A DNA stretch of 64,000 nucleotides from Lenzites betulinus (taxonomy: Eukaryota > Basidiomycota > Agaricomycetes > Polyporales > Polyporaceae), in assembly GCA_022264855.1 (NCBI GenBank), contig JABYQU010000013.1:558001-622000 (forward strand), written 5' to 3'. A program made the translations under genes and the position numbers. Shown piece by piece: positions 44,581-57,035 of this stretch. The notes below the pieces were generated by a model, which searched no databases, was not told the DNA's origin, and worked only from the letters and a program-made list of their open reading frames with translations. Numbering within the stretch: position 1 is the first letter of the stretch; every line of letters starts with the position of its first letter.

Positions 44581-46361
44581 ATGTCGCAGCACCAGCCGTA
44601 CTCCGTTCTCCCGCAACATGCTGGCGATCTGGACGACGAGCCACGAACCCCGTGTAGCCTGGAGGGGGGCGCACCTTTCGAGAAGAGCCAGGTAGACTTG
44701 ACCAGCGAGCAGCAGGCCGCCGTCCCGACAATATGCGGTATGCCTCTCAAATATGTCTCGTGAGTATACGCGCGTTCTCGCGTCTAGAGACCCTGCGCTC
44801 ACCAGCCCTGCGTTCTGCGTGCAGATTGGTGACTCTGGCAGTCCAAAACGCGCTGTTGACCCTCATCATGCACTATTCCCGCGTGTCCAGCGCGCCATCG
44901 CACACCTACTCGGCTGCGTCCGCAGTACTGCTCACCGAGCTTCTCAAAGGGTCCATTTCCCTCACGGTCGCTTTCGTCCGGCTCGACTACTGTTCCCCCA
45001 ACTCCTCGTCTGGCAGCTCGCTGTGGAACCCACGCGTCCTCTTCTACCGCTTCCGCCGCCTTGGCAAGGAAGTCTTCCGGCCGGACTGCTGGAAGCTCTC
45101 CATCCCCGCTATCCTATATGTCATCCAAAATAATCTCCAGTTCGTCGCCGTGTCGAACCTGGAGGCCGCGACGTTCCAGGTCAGCTACCAGATGAAGATC
45201 CTCACCACCGCCGCGTTCTCCGTGCTGCTCCTCCGCAAGAGGCTCAGCCCGACGAAGTGGCTTGCGCTGCTCTTCCTGGCCATCGGCGTCGGTATCGTGC
45301 AGATCCAGAACGGGTCATCAGGACACAGCTCGACGGGGTCGGAACACGACATGAATGCGTTCAAGGGCTTCATGGCAGTCGTCATGGCGTGCTTCACGTC
45401 CGGCCTCGCGGGCGTGTACTTTGAGATGGTTCTGAAGGGCTCGCAGGCGGATCTGTGGGTGCGCAACGTGCAGCTTTCGCTCTTCTCGCTGCTCCCGGCC
45501 CTCGTCCCCATCATCTTCTCGCACGCAAACCCGTCGCATCCTTCTCCTGGCTGGCTCCACCAGCTCTTTGCGAACTTTGGCGTGTGGGCATGGGCGACCG
45601 TCTGGGTACAGGTTCTCGGGGGTCTGCTTACGGCACTGGTTATCAAGTACGCCGACAACATCCTCAAGGGCTTCGCGACGAGCTTGAGCATCGTCATCTC
45701 GTTCCTCGCGTCCGTCGCGCTCTTCAACTTCCGCATAACCGTCGCATTCGTGCTCGGCTCCACCGTCGTCCTCGTCGCCACCTGGCTGTACAACCAGCCC
45801 GACTCGCCTGCCGGAGATAACTTCTACCACAAGGACTGCCGCTCCGGATGGGGCTGGCGGTGGCGCGGCGCTTCGTCCGGCTCCCGCAACACCTCCGCTC
45901 TCGAACTCGCCAACACGAACACGGCCGTCTCTCGCCGCGCATCCACGTCCTCCCTCAACTCGCTCTCGTCCGCCCCCGCGGGCGCGTCGCGCTCGTACCC
46001 CGGATCACCAGTCGAGCGCGAGGCGACGTTCTTCCCGCAGCTGCTCGAGAAGGGCCTCCTCGGGAAACGCAAGGAGGACGACCCCGCGCCGTTCTTCCCC
46101 GCGCCGCTGCGCGCATCGCGCACGGCGTCGCGCCTCGCGCACTACTTCACGCGCTCGGGCTCCGGGTCGTTCGTCATCCCCGAGGGCCCGTCGTACCTCC
46201 CGTCGCACGCGTCCGCGATGTATGCGAACGTGTCGCCGTCGGCGTCGTATCCCTCCACGCGCCCGTCGAGCGCGCTGTCGTCACGGCCGGCGAGCGCGAT
46301 GGGCGGCGCGGCGCCGCTGGGCACCCTCCCCGAGACGGCGCAGGGCGAGCACCATTCATGA
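44581..46361 (+). CDS. UDP-sugar (SLC35A-type) Golgi nucleotide-sugar transporter with long Ser-rich C-terminal tail
   Basis: Two exons, 44581-44759 and 44825-46361 (65-base intron), 571 residues. Nucleotide-sugar transporters exchange UDP- or CMP-sugars for the nucleotide monophosphate across the Golgi or ER membrane. Family marks: VTLAVQNALLTLIMHYSR, YSAASAVLLTELLKGSISLT, LSIPAILYVIQNNLQFVAVS, LEAATFQVSYQMKILTTAAF, GLAGVYFEMVLKGS, DLWVRNVQLSLFSLLPALVP, ALVIKYADNILKGFATSLSI and the last helix VAFVLGSTVVLVATWLYN. YxxKIL and KYADNILKGFA are typical of the UDP-GlcNAc / UDP-galactose / CMP-sialate subgroup. About 170 residues of Ser/Ala/Pro-rich sequence follow the last helix, unusual compared with the roughly 330-residue family core. 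The exact sugar cannot be told. Confidence 0.92.
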
Positions 46362-48110
46362 TCGTGTGCATGATCATGCAACATGGCAACATGACGTTCC
46401 CCGCCCTGTCCTCCCTTCCATGAATGCATGAATGCTGGGACGCGCGCTACGACCACGCAATCCCCGCGCCACGCACCCCACGCGCGCCGCGACGCGCACG
46501 AGAAAACGAGAAACGAACAGACGTCCGCGATGTCGACGACGACCGGAGAAGAGAGAGAGAAGTCCGCCAAGCAAGCCCGGGTACTCGCGCAAAGACACTT
46601 TGAACAGTACCGGACCGTATATTATTATTGATCCCCCTTCCCCTCCCGATCCCGCTTCTACTGCCTTTTACCTGCGCGCGCGTGCGGAGCTTCTTCTCAT
46701 TGCCTATTGCGCCGCGCCGCGCGGGCGTACGGACCCGGACCCTGCACATTCGACCCATCCCTCGCTTTCTCCCCGCACGCACGTCTCACGTCTCACGCCC
46801 CCTCCTCCTCCTCCTAAGTACTCTTAGCCTTACCCTACCCGAACGACACTTAGACCGAGCCTCCACCGCCGCTGCCCGCCCTTGCGCATCCTTCCTCTTT
46901 GTATAGTCACCGAGCGCGGGGCGGGGCGGGCGTCCTCAGTTCAGACCGTTGCAGCTGGACCTAAGTTTCGGTTTTACTCCTAGTCGTCTACTCTTACTAG
47001 TTCCCGTAACGTATGGGGCCCTATTGCGCAATTCGTGTGCTTCCTTGTCTCATGCATCATGTCTCCGCTTCACACTAGTGTGCATCGCGGGCTTCTCGTG
47101 GACGTCATTCGGGAGCGCGCCCGCCCATGGAATTGGATTTGGTGCAATCAACGCGAGGCTGGACCGGGACCGTCGGCGGAGGTCTGTCTGAGTCTGTCTG
47201 GCGGAATATATCGCGGCACGCGAGCGGCGATTCTGTGTATGTTCCCCGGCACTGGTCTCGTACCCACCCGGCACGTCATTGACTTGGCAGGCTGGAACTG
47301 ATCCAGCCGTCGCGGCCACTAGTATACAGCCCCCGCGCCCTCGCGCGATGCCGTTAGTTCGTTTATCAAAACCACGCTGGGTCAGAATCCGAAGCCAGAG
47401 TCAGAAGAAGGCAGCTTGACGGACGCGTTGATATTACCAACACGGGCATCATCAACTCGCTGCGTGCGTGCGCGTGGGCCTGCATGTATAACAACTATAT
47501 GATATGCAATGCAGTGATCAGGAAGGCATGGGTATAACAACGTTTGTATGATAATAGATATGCAATGATCACGAAGGCATGCCATGCATCGGGGGATGGG
47601 ATCCGGGAGACTACGCGCGGCGGGCATGTGTATCACTGGGTGCGTGGGACCGCCAGACCATGAGCGTGGCCAACTTCCAAGTGGACTCTGGATCACGGAC
47701 GGACGCAGTCGACGTCATTCGCATCATCCAGTGCTCGAGTTCGGATCGCTGATGTCGATGCGGCTATGCGCACGCTGCAATGTGAGTGATGGGGAGTTCA
47801 CTGGGACTTTGGAACTGTGCGGCACCGCCGGCGCCGGCGTGGAGGACATGGATTTGAGGGCGTCGTGCCACAGGACTCTGGGGCTGCTATCGCGCGCGCC
47901 TGGTATTGCAACATGGTGATGAGGCGGCGAGCCGCGACGACAGGGAGAAGCCACAAGTGCTGCGAGCAGACCGGTGGGCGAGCCCCCGGAGTCGGGGTAT
48001 CGACAGCGCGAGACGTAGATGCGATTGATATGATACATACATACAACAACAGATGCGCAATGCAATACAGTGCGCCCACTGCCGCTCAAGGGCACACAGG
48101 TGGGGCGCGA
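46362..48110. other. 1.75-kb convergent spacer
   Basis: Between the 3' ends of the transporter (+) and the transhydrogenase (-). No gene recognised. Features are a C-rich stretch at 46630-46900 and an imperfect tandem repeat at 47486-47581. Confidence 0.5.
47486..47581. repeat. Imperfect tandem duplication
   Basis: Two units, 47486-47530 and 47532-47581, both begin GTATAACAAC, contain GATATGCAATG and end GAAGGCATG, differing by small indels. Noncoding; no inferred role. Confidence 0.7.
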
Positions 48111-51100
48111 TCAACCCGACGAGGCCCGCGCCTCCAGGCCCTTCTTGATCGCTGCAAGCACGGAGGAAAAGGTGTGGTAAGCGGTGTAGCTCAGTGAGAA
48201 GACAGGGGGAGAAGAAGAGAGGACGCACCTTCGCAAGTCTCTTTCGCGTCGCCGAAGAGCATCTTCGTGCCCGGCATGTAGAACATCGGGTTCGGGACAT
48301 CCGCTGTGGGCGCACACACGATTGAGATCAGCCGCCGGTCAAGGTGGGAGGCACGAGGAGAGACACTGACCGTATCCGCTGGACATGCCGCGCTTCATGA
48401 CGATGACCTGTTTGCTCTTCCACGCGTGCAGGACGGGCATGCCCGCGATGGGCGAGCCGGCCTCGAGCGCGATCGGGTTCACGGTGTCGTTCGCGCCGAT
48501 GACGAGCGTCACGTCCGTGCTCCCGAAGTCGTCGTTGATCTCGTCCATCTCGTGCACGACTGCAGACAAGTACGGAGGGCGTCAGCGGCGGCGCTCTGAT
48601 GCCGGGAGTATATTTGCGTGTTACTCACTGTCGTACGGGACGGAGGCCTCGGCGAGCAGGACGTTGCACTGCCCGGGCATTCTGTGGCACGAAGAGATGA
48701 GCGATTGGTCGCGCCCGCGAAGAACGTAACACAGACCTTCCAGCCACAGGGTGGATGGCGAAGCGCGTCTCGATGCCCTTCGACCTCAGCATCGCCACGA
48801 CGTCCGCGATAGCGTACTGCGCTTTGGCCACAGCCATACCATATCCAACGACCTGCGATTGCGTGCCTATCAGTATCTACTGCGGTACGATGCTCTGAAG
48901 ACACGTAACGCACCAAAATGACACTTTCAGCGTTGAGCAGTGCGTCCACTGTGTCGTCCACGCTTGTCTTCGTGATGACGCCCTCGATCTTATGCTCCGG
49001 TTGGTTCGCAGGCGCAGAGATGCCGCCGAAGAGGACGTTTGTTAATGTCCGGTTCATAGCAACACACTGCATCTCCCCGTTAGCCTTTGACAGTAGCATT
49101 ACGTGTGTGTGTCGCTCACCATGATATACGACAGGATGGAACCGCTGACCCCAATCAGCGACCCGACGGTGGTAAGGAGCGGGTTGTCCAACATGAAGCC
49201 TAAGTACAGAGCCGTCAGGTCCCATACAATGGGTAGAGAGCTACACCAACGCACCCTCAGCGACAAGCGCGAAGCCCGAATAGGCGTTCAGCACCGTAAT
49301 GACCACCGCTTCACCACAAACGCCTCCATCAGTACATATCACCCAGCCGGATCAACGTGAGCACTCACGCATGTCCGCACCACCGATAGCTGCGGTGGTC
49401 GTGAAGCCCTTGATGAAACTCAGGATAGTGTTCGCGCCGAGGAAGCCTGCGGCCACGAGCGGTGCGGTGGGCGCGAGCGTGATGAAGGCACCCATCGAGG
49501 CAATGTTCGCACCGAGAAGCGTGGAGTTGACGAGGTGCTTTCCGGGAATGGCGAAGGGCCGAGAAGACATGCGGCCGGCAAGCTTGAGGAACGCGACGAT
49601 TGAGCCGGTAAATGTGATACCACCTATCAACCATGTCAGGACCATGTCCGCCCAAGTTTGAAGTAAAAGAAGTGGGCGTACCGATAAGGACGCCGAGATA
49701 CGCAGTTACGAGGTGCAGCATCGACGCATGGCTGATATCCTGCAACACGCTCGCAATGCTCGTCATGACTGCCGCGAGACCGACCACGGAGTGCAGCGCG
49801 GCGACCATCTGCGGCAACTCGATAGCAGTAATCCGACGGCCGATGATCGTCCCTGCGGTCCCGCCAATGGCTGCGACTGCTGCAAACTGCGCGAGGACTT
49901 CTGGAGGGAAGCCGACTGCGGCCAGGGAGGCGAGGATACCGGAGCCGACACCTAGGATGCCGAGAATGTTACCTTGTCGGGCTGTCGTCTGCGATGCGAG
50001 GCCAGAGAGGGAGCCTGAGATATGAAGTATGTCAGTTATAGGTTAAGGTATGAATCACATAGGACGTACTGATGCACAGAACACTACTCGTCAGGTACCC
50101 AGCTTGAACGAGACCGGACATTCCCGTGCTTGCAGCGAATAGGAAGCCGCCGGTGTACACGATGGCAGGGACACCGTAGAGCCACGCATATTCCGGAGGA
50201 TCAGTAGCACCTGCAGGAGGGCGATACCTGTCAGTGGGTGCTACACCGGCCACGACAAAATGCACACTCACGCTTGAACATGTCAAGCATGCGCTTCGTG
50301 ATGACGAAGCCACCAGCGACGTTCACACTGGCAAGCAGGACGGAGGCGGCACCCAAAGCCTGAGGAATCGTCGTAGGGAGGTATCCGCCACCCATGACGA
50401 ACATGCCTCCAACACCGACCATACCTGAACAAATCCAACATGAGCCGGGCCGTCATCACAAATGCAACACACATTTGAATTACTCACCAGAGATAGCATT
50501 CGTGACCGACATCAGAGGCGAGTGCAGCGCCGGGGCGACGCCCCACACAACACGGTACCCAATCAAGCCCGCCAGCCCGAACGTGAAGAAGTTGCTCATG
50601 AACGCCGGGCCGGTGAGCTTGCCCAGGGTGATCACGGAGCCCATCCCTCCCGTAATGAGCGCGACCTCGCGCGACGCCTTCTGCCATGGGGTGAGCGCAC
50701 GGGCCTCCGCGGCCTCCGCAACCTTCGCGGCACTCGGGGGCGCGACGGGTGGAGGGGCCGGCCGCGGGACCGGGGGGAGCAGGTTGCCGTTGTGCAGGAC
50801 GATCGAGCCGCGCACGACTTCGTCCTCGAGGTTGATTGCGAACCGGCCCTCGCCGCCGATGGAGAGCAGGAACTTCGTCACGTTGTTCGAGTAGAGCGTG
50901 GAGGACTGGGTGGGGAGCCGGGACGGGAGGTCAGAGTAGCCTAGTAGAAAGGTCAGGAGGTGTACCGTGCTGTCAAGGGGGAACGTACTCACCGATGATT
51001 TTGACACCCTTGTAGACGGACAGTTCTCCGGGCTTAGTGACGGCACAGTTTCCTCCGGTTTCCGCGGCGAGATCGACGATGACTGAACCTTGCTTCATGG

Positions 51101-52592
51101 CAGAAACCATCTATACGGAAGACTTAGAATATCGATAAAAATGGACTTCCGGCATGACGAACCTCCTCAGTGATAAGCTTTGGTGCGGGTTTTCCGGGGA
51201 TGAGGGCCTACAGAGACTGTAAGCAGGACTCCGTAACCAACTAGCGTATATCCGCACCGTAGTGATGACAATGTCGACGTCCTTGCACTGTTCCATGAAA
51301 AGAGCCATCTCTGCCTCGATGAACTCCTTCGACATTTCCTTAGCGTAGCCTCCTTGACCTTCGCCTGATTCTTCGAAGGGGACTTCAAGGAACTCGGCGC
51401 CTAGAGATTGGACCTGTTCACGAGCAGCAGCGCGGGTATCGAAACCTCGTACAATTGCACCCATTCGCCGTGCCTGCCAAATTGGTGAGTGGACGTGAGT
51501 TGTGAGAGGGTACAACTAGCGTACGGTTGCGATAGCACTCAAGCCAGCGACGCCGGCGCCGATGACTAGCACTTTGCATGGTGGTATCTGGTATGTGTGT
51601 TAGGCCAAGCAATCGAGGCACATTCTAGCAACGCTGTGTACCTTTCTGCACGGCAATGGTTGGTCAATGACGACATACAATGAGAACTGTGCAAATTAAC
51701 GTACCCGGCAGCAGTAACCTGACCAGTGAGGAAACGTCCGAAGTGGTTGGCGGCCTCGAGAACCGCCTTGTAGCCAGCGATGTTAGCCATGGAACTGGTT
51801 CACAGTCCTACTCTCAGCATGTGCACGAACATTCAAAAAGTGAAACGGACCTCAGAGCATCGAACACTTGGGCACGGGATATACGGGGTATCTGCTCCAT
51901 GGCAAACGCGCTCGCCTTCTTCGCCGCCATCGCCTCGATGGCCGCCTTATTTTGCGCCGAGTACAAAAACGAGATGAGGGTGCTGCCGTCCTTGACGAGC
52001 TCTGCTTCCTGCCCCGCGAGCGGCGGGCGGACCTTGAGGAGGATGTCCGAGCGCTCGAAGAGCTCGGTCCTGTCTACGACGACCGCGCCCGCCGCCTTGT
52101 ACTGCTCGTCTAGAAACTGCGCCTCTAAACCTGCGGACTTCTCTACGAGGACCTGCGCGAACCCCTTCTTGAGGAGCAGCGATGCATTCTGGGGCGTCAA
52201 AGCCACGCGTCGTTCATTTGGGTAGATTTCTAGTGGGACACCGACGCTGAGCGAGGAGTACGGGACGCCTGATGTTCATGATATGTTAGACGGGGACATG
52301 TCCCAATACGGACACCAGCTGGAGGTGATCTTACCAGGGAGCTCCTGCGCGGGGGGAGTCGCACTCTTCGGACTGGCATCGTTTGCAGCGTTTCGTCTTG
52401 GTGCTACGGTGTGAAACTTGCGATAGGAGCACGAGACTACGAATGACGCAGGGCGCGTTCAGTGCGTCGATTCTGAATACATATGTAATCGCAGAGAAGC
52501 TGCTCACTTTGCAATCTAGTCGCCGCGGCGCTTGCAGACCAGGCGCTGCAGCGCACGCCCCTCGAGTGCACGAACAGGATGTCCAGGCCCAT
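48111..52592 (-). CDS. NNT: Mitochondrial NAD(P) transhydrogenase, single-chain (dI-dII-dIII)
   Basis: Couples hydride transfer between NADH and NADP+ to proton movement across the inner mitochondrial membrane. A phase-consistent start at 52592 ([20 protein letters not shown]) joins an exon with [14 protein letters not shown], presequence-like. Domain [91 protein letters not shown] (NAD-binding GxGxxG), [20 protein letters not shown] and [17 protein letters not shown]. Domain II membrane helices: [62 protein letters not shown]- and IGG-rich blocks, [15 protein letters not shown], [17 protein letters not shown]. Domain [91 protein letters not shown]-like [20 protein letters not shown]. Complete; ends EARASSG at 48111. 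Many short introns. Confidence 0.92.
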
Positions 52593-53126
52593 GGCTGGTG
52601 GTGGGCAACCAGAGCAGGAGTGGGCGCGAGGGGGCGGGTGCTCGGTGGAGGAGGGGAACGTCGAGCGTCGCGAGCTGGGTGGCCGAAAGCAGGCTGCGCG
52701 CTGTAGCCGATCGATTGGTTGGGAGGGAGTCACTTGACCATGGGCCAGCGAGGCATGGGAGAGCTCTCGATACAATTCCAGGGCATGGCGGTGATGGTCA
52801 GCGGGTCTCGCCAGCACGACGCTTCGCGCCTTCGACACCTTCGCGCGGTAGCATGCCCCGTAGCGCGGCCGTGTGCAGCTGAGCGTGAGCACAAGGCACC
52901 GGCCGACAACGGCACCTCTGCACTGATCGCGCTCCTTTGATCCGCGAGCCAATTTCCCCGCAGCGTCGACTTTACCCCGCACTTTCTGCGCACCGCGATC
53001 GTGGCTGCGACATGAAATATCACAGGCTAGAGAGCATGGTGCACACACGGCATAGTCTAGTGCGTATATAGTTACACAGAGTATGATACAGCATAGGGTT
53101 TATCCTCCCCAACGCCTGCTGCGAGT
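52593..53126. other. Spacer upstream of NNT
   Basis: 534 bases between the NNT start (-) and the aldolase stop (-). No gene seen; holds the NNT promoter. Confidence 0.45.
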
Positions 53127-54363
53127 TTACTGCAATTTGCCGCTCAGCTCCCGTTCGACGCTAACGAGCTCTACCGTGTGAGGGTGCTCCCAAAGCGCTG
53201 CCGCCGCGCCTGCCTCAAATGGAGGCAAGGGCCGGCGAGGGTTGCCGCCGTAGCCGTAAAGCTTCTCCAACAGGAACTTCGTCCCAGAAATCGAAGCCTT
53301 TGCAATGGTGAAGTCCGCACGGGCGATGATGCCCTGCAGACGCTGGGCCTCGGGAAGAAGGGAAGGGTCCTTCTTCGACTGCTCGGAAAGCTCGAAGAGC
53401 TTGGCGATAGAGTACTGGTGGAGTTATGAGCAATGTCCGAGGCAGGACAATCAGCAACGAGACATACCGGCGCCACATTCGCGAGCCCTGTGATAGCGCC
53501 ATGTCCTTCTACGAATGCAGAAGGCAAGATGAAGTCTGTGAAGCCGCCAAGGACAAGGAAAGGCGCGTAGGCATTCTTCCGGGGGTGCAGCGTAGCAAAC
53601 GAGGGATCCGACACCGTGGCGGCGATACGAGTGAGTTTCCCGACGTTACCACACCTGTACCTTGTCAACGTCATGCCTCGCATCGCAGGAACGGAACATA
53701 CGTGAGTTTCACACCGGCAATGTTCGGCGACTCTGTAGCCAGTTCAGTGATGAGGTCCGAGTCGAGGTCGATGCCTCCACTGGCACCAGGATCTGTACCT
53801 CACGATCAGAACAAGATGTGGAAGGTGGGGACATGGGGCGCGCTCACAATTATATATAATTACGGGTATAGGGCTCTTCTCCGCCACTTCCGTCCAGAAT
53901 GCCTTGAGCGCCTGTCTGTTTCCCGCCAAAGCACCGGCAAAATAGCCGCTGCATATGACAATAGTGTAGTCCGCGCCTGCTGCCGCTGCCTCCACCGAAA
54001 GCTCTATCGTCTCCCGAGTGCTGCCCGCGCCCGTGCCGGCAATGATTGGAGTGCTAGTGAAGCCAGCCTCGTCCAGCGCGCTGCGGGCGGTCTTGATGAG
54101 GGCTGCACGCTCGGCGTGGGACAGGTGGTGGGCCTCTCCCATGCTGCCCGAGAGCAGGGGTCGGACGCCCGCCTTCGCGAGACGGATGACATGAGATGAG
54201 AAGGCCTGAAGATCTGCGCAACGTGCGGGCGCGTAGCGTAAGTGCGGGGGTGCCGTACGCGCGCTCACGCTGCGGACATACCGAGGTCCTCTGTGTCCGG
54301 CGCGAAGAACGTCGGGATGGGCGCGTAGATGCCGGGCTGGAGCGGGCGGACGACAGAGACCAT
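53127..54363 (-). CDS. DapA/dihydrodipicolinate-synthase family aldolase (4-hydroxy-2-oxoglutarate aldolase-like)
   Basis: A class I aldolase that forms a Schiff base with a 2-oxo acid such as pyruvate. Fungi do not make lysine by the dapA route, so the protein is more likely a 4-hydroxy-2-oxoglutarate or sugar-acid aldolase. Start at 54363 (MVSVVRPLQPGIYAPIPTFF), then DLQAFSSHVIRLAKAGVRPL, LSGSMGEAHHLSHAERAALI (family GSxGE motif), PIIAGTGAGSTRETIELSVE, AGADYTIVICSGYF, PIPVIIYNYPGASGGIDLDS (Tyr of the active site), PNIAGVKLT with the Schiff-base Lys, a FLVLGGFTDFILPSAFVEGH block, TGLANVAP and a C-terminal helical part ending VERELSGKLQ. Four or five introns. Cytosolic by appearance (no presequence seen). 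Confidence 0.88.
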
Positions 54364-55527
54364 GGCGAGCGGAGGTCGGGGAGTGCTGTGGTGGATAGCG
54401 AGACGACAGAATCTGCAGATTGGTCGGCGCACCTTTATGAGGAGGGCAGGCGGGCGCGGGCCGGGCTTCCCGGGGGCCCGTTACACCTGACCGTCGGCCC
54501 GCCCGCGTAGAGTTCGTTATCGAAGGGCGCGCGCTCCATCGTCGTGATCGAAGACGGCGACTTGCAGCAGTCACCCGCCTTGCTATGTTGGCGTTTGTCG
54601 GCGGCGCTGCTACGCGTTGCGCCTCCGAGTGCACGGGGCACGACATCGGAATATAATTCCACCCGCGGCGTCTTGCGAAATGAACACCGGACGTGCACAG
54701 GCGGAGGTCGCCGTCGCCAACCCGGACGTGTGGCTTAATCACTTGCCTCCAGAAGGGCGAAGACCTTCATTGGGAACCCATCTCGCTCATGTTGCGAATG
54801 GCCACATGAAGGCAGAGGCACCTCAAGAAGACCTGTGCCCGCACGAGAACATGTCACGCGTCGAGCCCCAGGGCCGCTTCATACGCGGTATGAACGGCGA
54901 CCGGCAGCAGCGGACAGCAACGGGCGGCCGGAAGATATGTATCCTCGTCCTGCTCAGTGTCCGTCGTCAGGCGTGTGAGTTCCGATCCTTCAAAATGCCG
55001 AACCAACCTAGGCTAGCCTGTGCCAGACTCACAATATGGCCCCGGACCTCCCGTTGGGCTCGTTTTGCGCAAACTGGGGCACTCCCGATGCGAAAGTCTT
55101 GCCACAATCTGTCGCACCCCGGGTGCAAATGGAAGGAGACGATGCGAACTCCGGGTAACGCAGGAAGACGGAAAGACAATACTGATATGGTAATGCCTTC
55201 GCATTCAAAGGCGGGACGAAGCACAAATGAATGTCGACGGAGGATGTTCAGCGTGAAGAGCATCCGCAACAGTTTCCCCCCGAGTACTCACCGTGAGCGT
55301 AGCATCCCTCTATACACCCAATAGGCATCGTGTACCTCTCTTACGATGGAGGTGCAGGTGGCATTGCGTCTATGTCCTAAATGCGGCTGCGACGATCATC
55401 GGACGTCAGAGATCGTTGTGGGCTCGGGTAGCATGCATTTGACTTGAACCTGTTAACCAGAGCTGTCAGCCCCTCAGCGCATGACTCCATGGGCGCACTC
55501 ACAAGGTGCCTATCGTACAGCGCATGT
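54364..55527. other. 1.16-kb spacer between the aldolase and PUS4 genes
   Basis: No recognised gene. On the + strand a two-exon reading is possible: an ATG at 54680 (MNTGRAQAEVAVANPDVWLN), a GTGAGT donor near 54975, a GCCAG acceptor near 55025 and a second open stretch to about 55190. I do not recognise the product, so it is not listed as a gene. Confidence 0.35.
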
Positions 55528-56824
55528 CTACACAACCTCTAATTTGGATAATACCTCTCTCTCCCATTCCTTGTGGCCCTCGTCATCCACGGGCCCTTCG
55601 TCTGCTAGTGCCGCCTGGAAGACCGCCCACGGCACACACGCCCGATCGCCCTCCTCCTTCGGCTCAAGTGCAAACCGACCTTGCCTAGACCGTTGGAGGG
55701 TAACGACGTGGCCGGCGGATCCCAACGTGTGCGCTAGATCGTGTACGATGCATCGGACATAAGTCCCACCGGACACCTTCATACGCAGCACGAAGGCGGT
55801 CGGCGGCTTTTCCGTAGGCACTTCTTGCTCGGGCTCGTCCTTGATGGACACGTTACCGTCCACGCCCTGCAGCGCCTTCTCCATCGCTTCCTGTTCCTCC
55901 TTCGAGAATTTCTTCTCTGGGAGCCGGAAGGAGTGGCCGGACCCTAGCCACTCGACGAGTTCGAGTTCGTGCACCGTCACCTTCCGCTTCTCGATCGGCC
56001 GCGGTAGCGGGATGCCCTTGCGAGCATAGTCATACAGCGGCATGCCGTCCATCTTAAGCGCAGAAAATCTACCACCGAGCCGTGAGTCAGCGAGAACTTA
56101 TGGGGATCGCCAAGGCATGCGCATACATCGGCGGAACCTGTTCGATCTCGCCTCTGAACTGCTCCAGGGCCTTTTCGATGTCTTCTCGGGTGACGTGGTG
56201 CCATGGTGCGGCGCGCACTTGCTTCCCCTCGCTGTCGTATGTGTCCGTCTCGCACCCCAGCAGGCACGTCGTGCGGTATTCCTACGTCTTCGCGTCAACG
56301 CTGGAGTCTAGACGCATTGGTGCGGGTCTTCATTACCTTTACGCAATCTAGAAATTCGGAGAGCTTTTTCGTACCTTTGCCAACGCCTATCACTGCATGT
56401 ACGTGCATTCCACGCGTTCAGATATCACATCATGGTTGGCAAGCGATAAACGGGGCTATTCACCAAGCACGCCGTCTGCGAGGGGATCGAGCGTCCCGCC
56501 CTGCCCAATTTTGACTGCGTCACGCCGTGCTTTGCGGTTCTTCCCTCCCTGCTTGGCTTTTTCGGCAAGCTTGCTTTCCTCTACGAACAAGGGCGAGTTT
56601 GCGACGAGCCTTTTGACGTCATTCACCACGGACATAGACGTTGGCCCCGACGGCTTGACCACGCCAAAGAGAGCTGACCGAGGGCCGCTTGTCGCATCTT
56701 TGGGCATAGCAGTGCGCGTCGACGGCGCGAGAGAGGCAGGTCGGAGGTATAAATTTGATGACCAGCGAGGATGGCACAAGGTGGTTCGCGGGAACTTTCG
56801 AATCGCGGCGTTGGTGGAAAGCAT
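55528..56824 (-). CDS. PUS4: tRNA pseudouridine-55 synthase (PUS4/TruB family)
   Basis: Converts U55 of tRNA T-loops to pseudouridine. Start at 56824 (MLSTNAAIRKFPRTTLCHPR), which looks like a mitochondrial presequence; a second in-frame ATG (MPKDATSGPRSALFGVVKPS) could give a non-mitochondrial form, matching the dual location of yeast Pus4. The TruB core follows: GVVKPSGPTSMSVVNDVKRL, KIGQGGTLDPLADGVL with the catalytic Asp, GVGKGTKKLSEFLDC, EYRTTCLLGCETDTYDSEG, FRGEIEQVPPMYAC, FSALKMDGMPLYDYARKGI and the C-terminal GGTYVRCIVHDLAHTLGSAG, HVVTLQRSRQGRF. A charged insert (residues like EKKFSKEEQEAMEKALQG) is typical of fungal members. Ends LSKLEVV at 55528. Three or four introns. Confidence 0.92.
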
Positions 56825-57035
56825 GAGGGCATATAAGCGCCCAATGGAGTCCTCCGAATAGTTTCAGACACGCTTGGCAAAGCGTCGGCTCGTTCTCTCA
56901 ATTTCAAGTTAGGCGTTATAACCTTGTAATCTGCTGAGTTTCGTATGTACTACACATCCCATCCTACACATGAGTCATAATATCTCCTACGAGCTGCGGG
57001 CGAATGGACTCCATTCAATCGTCGTACCACTTGCA

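Noticed and set aside
53127..54363. Assignment as lysine-biosynthetic dihydrodipicolinate synthase (dapA)
   Set aside because: Fungi make lysine through 2-aminoadipate; the fold family is right but the reaction is more likely another 2-oxo-acid aldol cleavage.
53744..54742. 332-codon minus-strand frame across the aldolase start
   Set aside because: It combines a real aldolase exon with read-through of the intron and promoter; the upstream part is Arg/Pro-rich noise.
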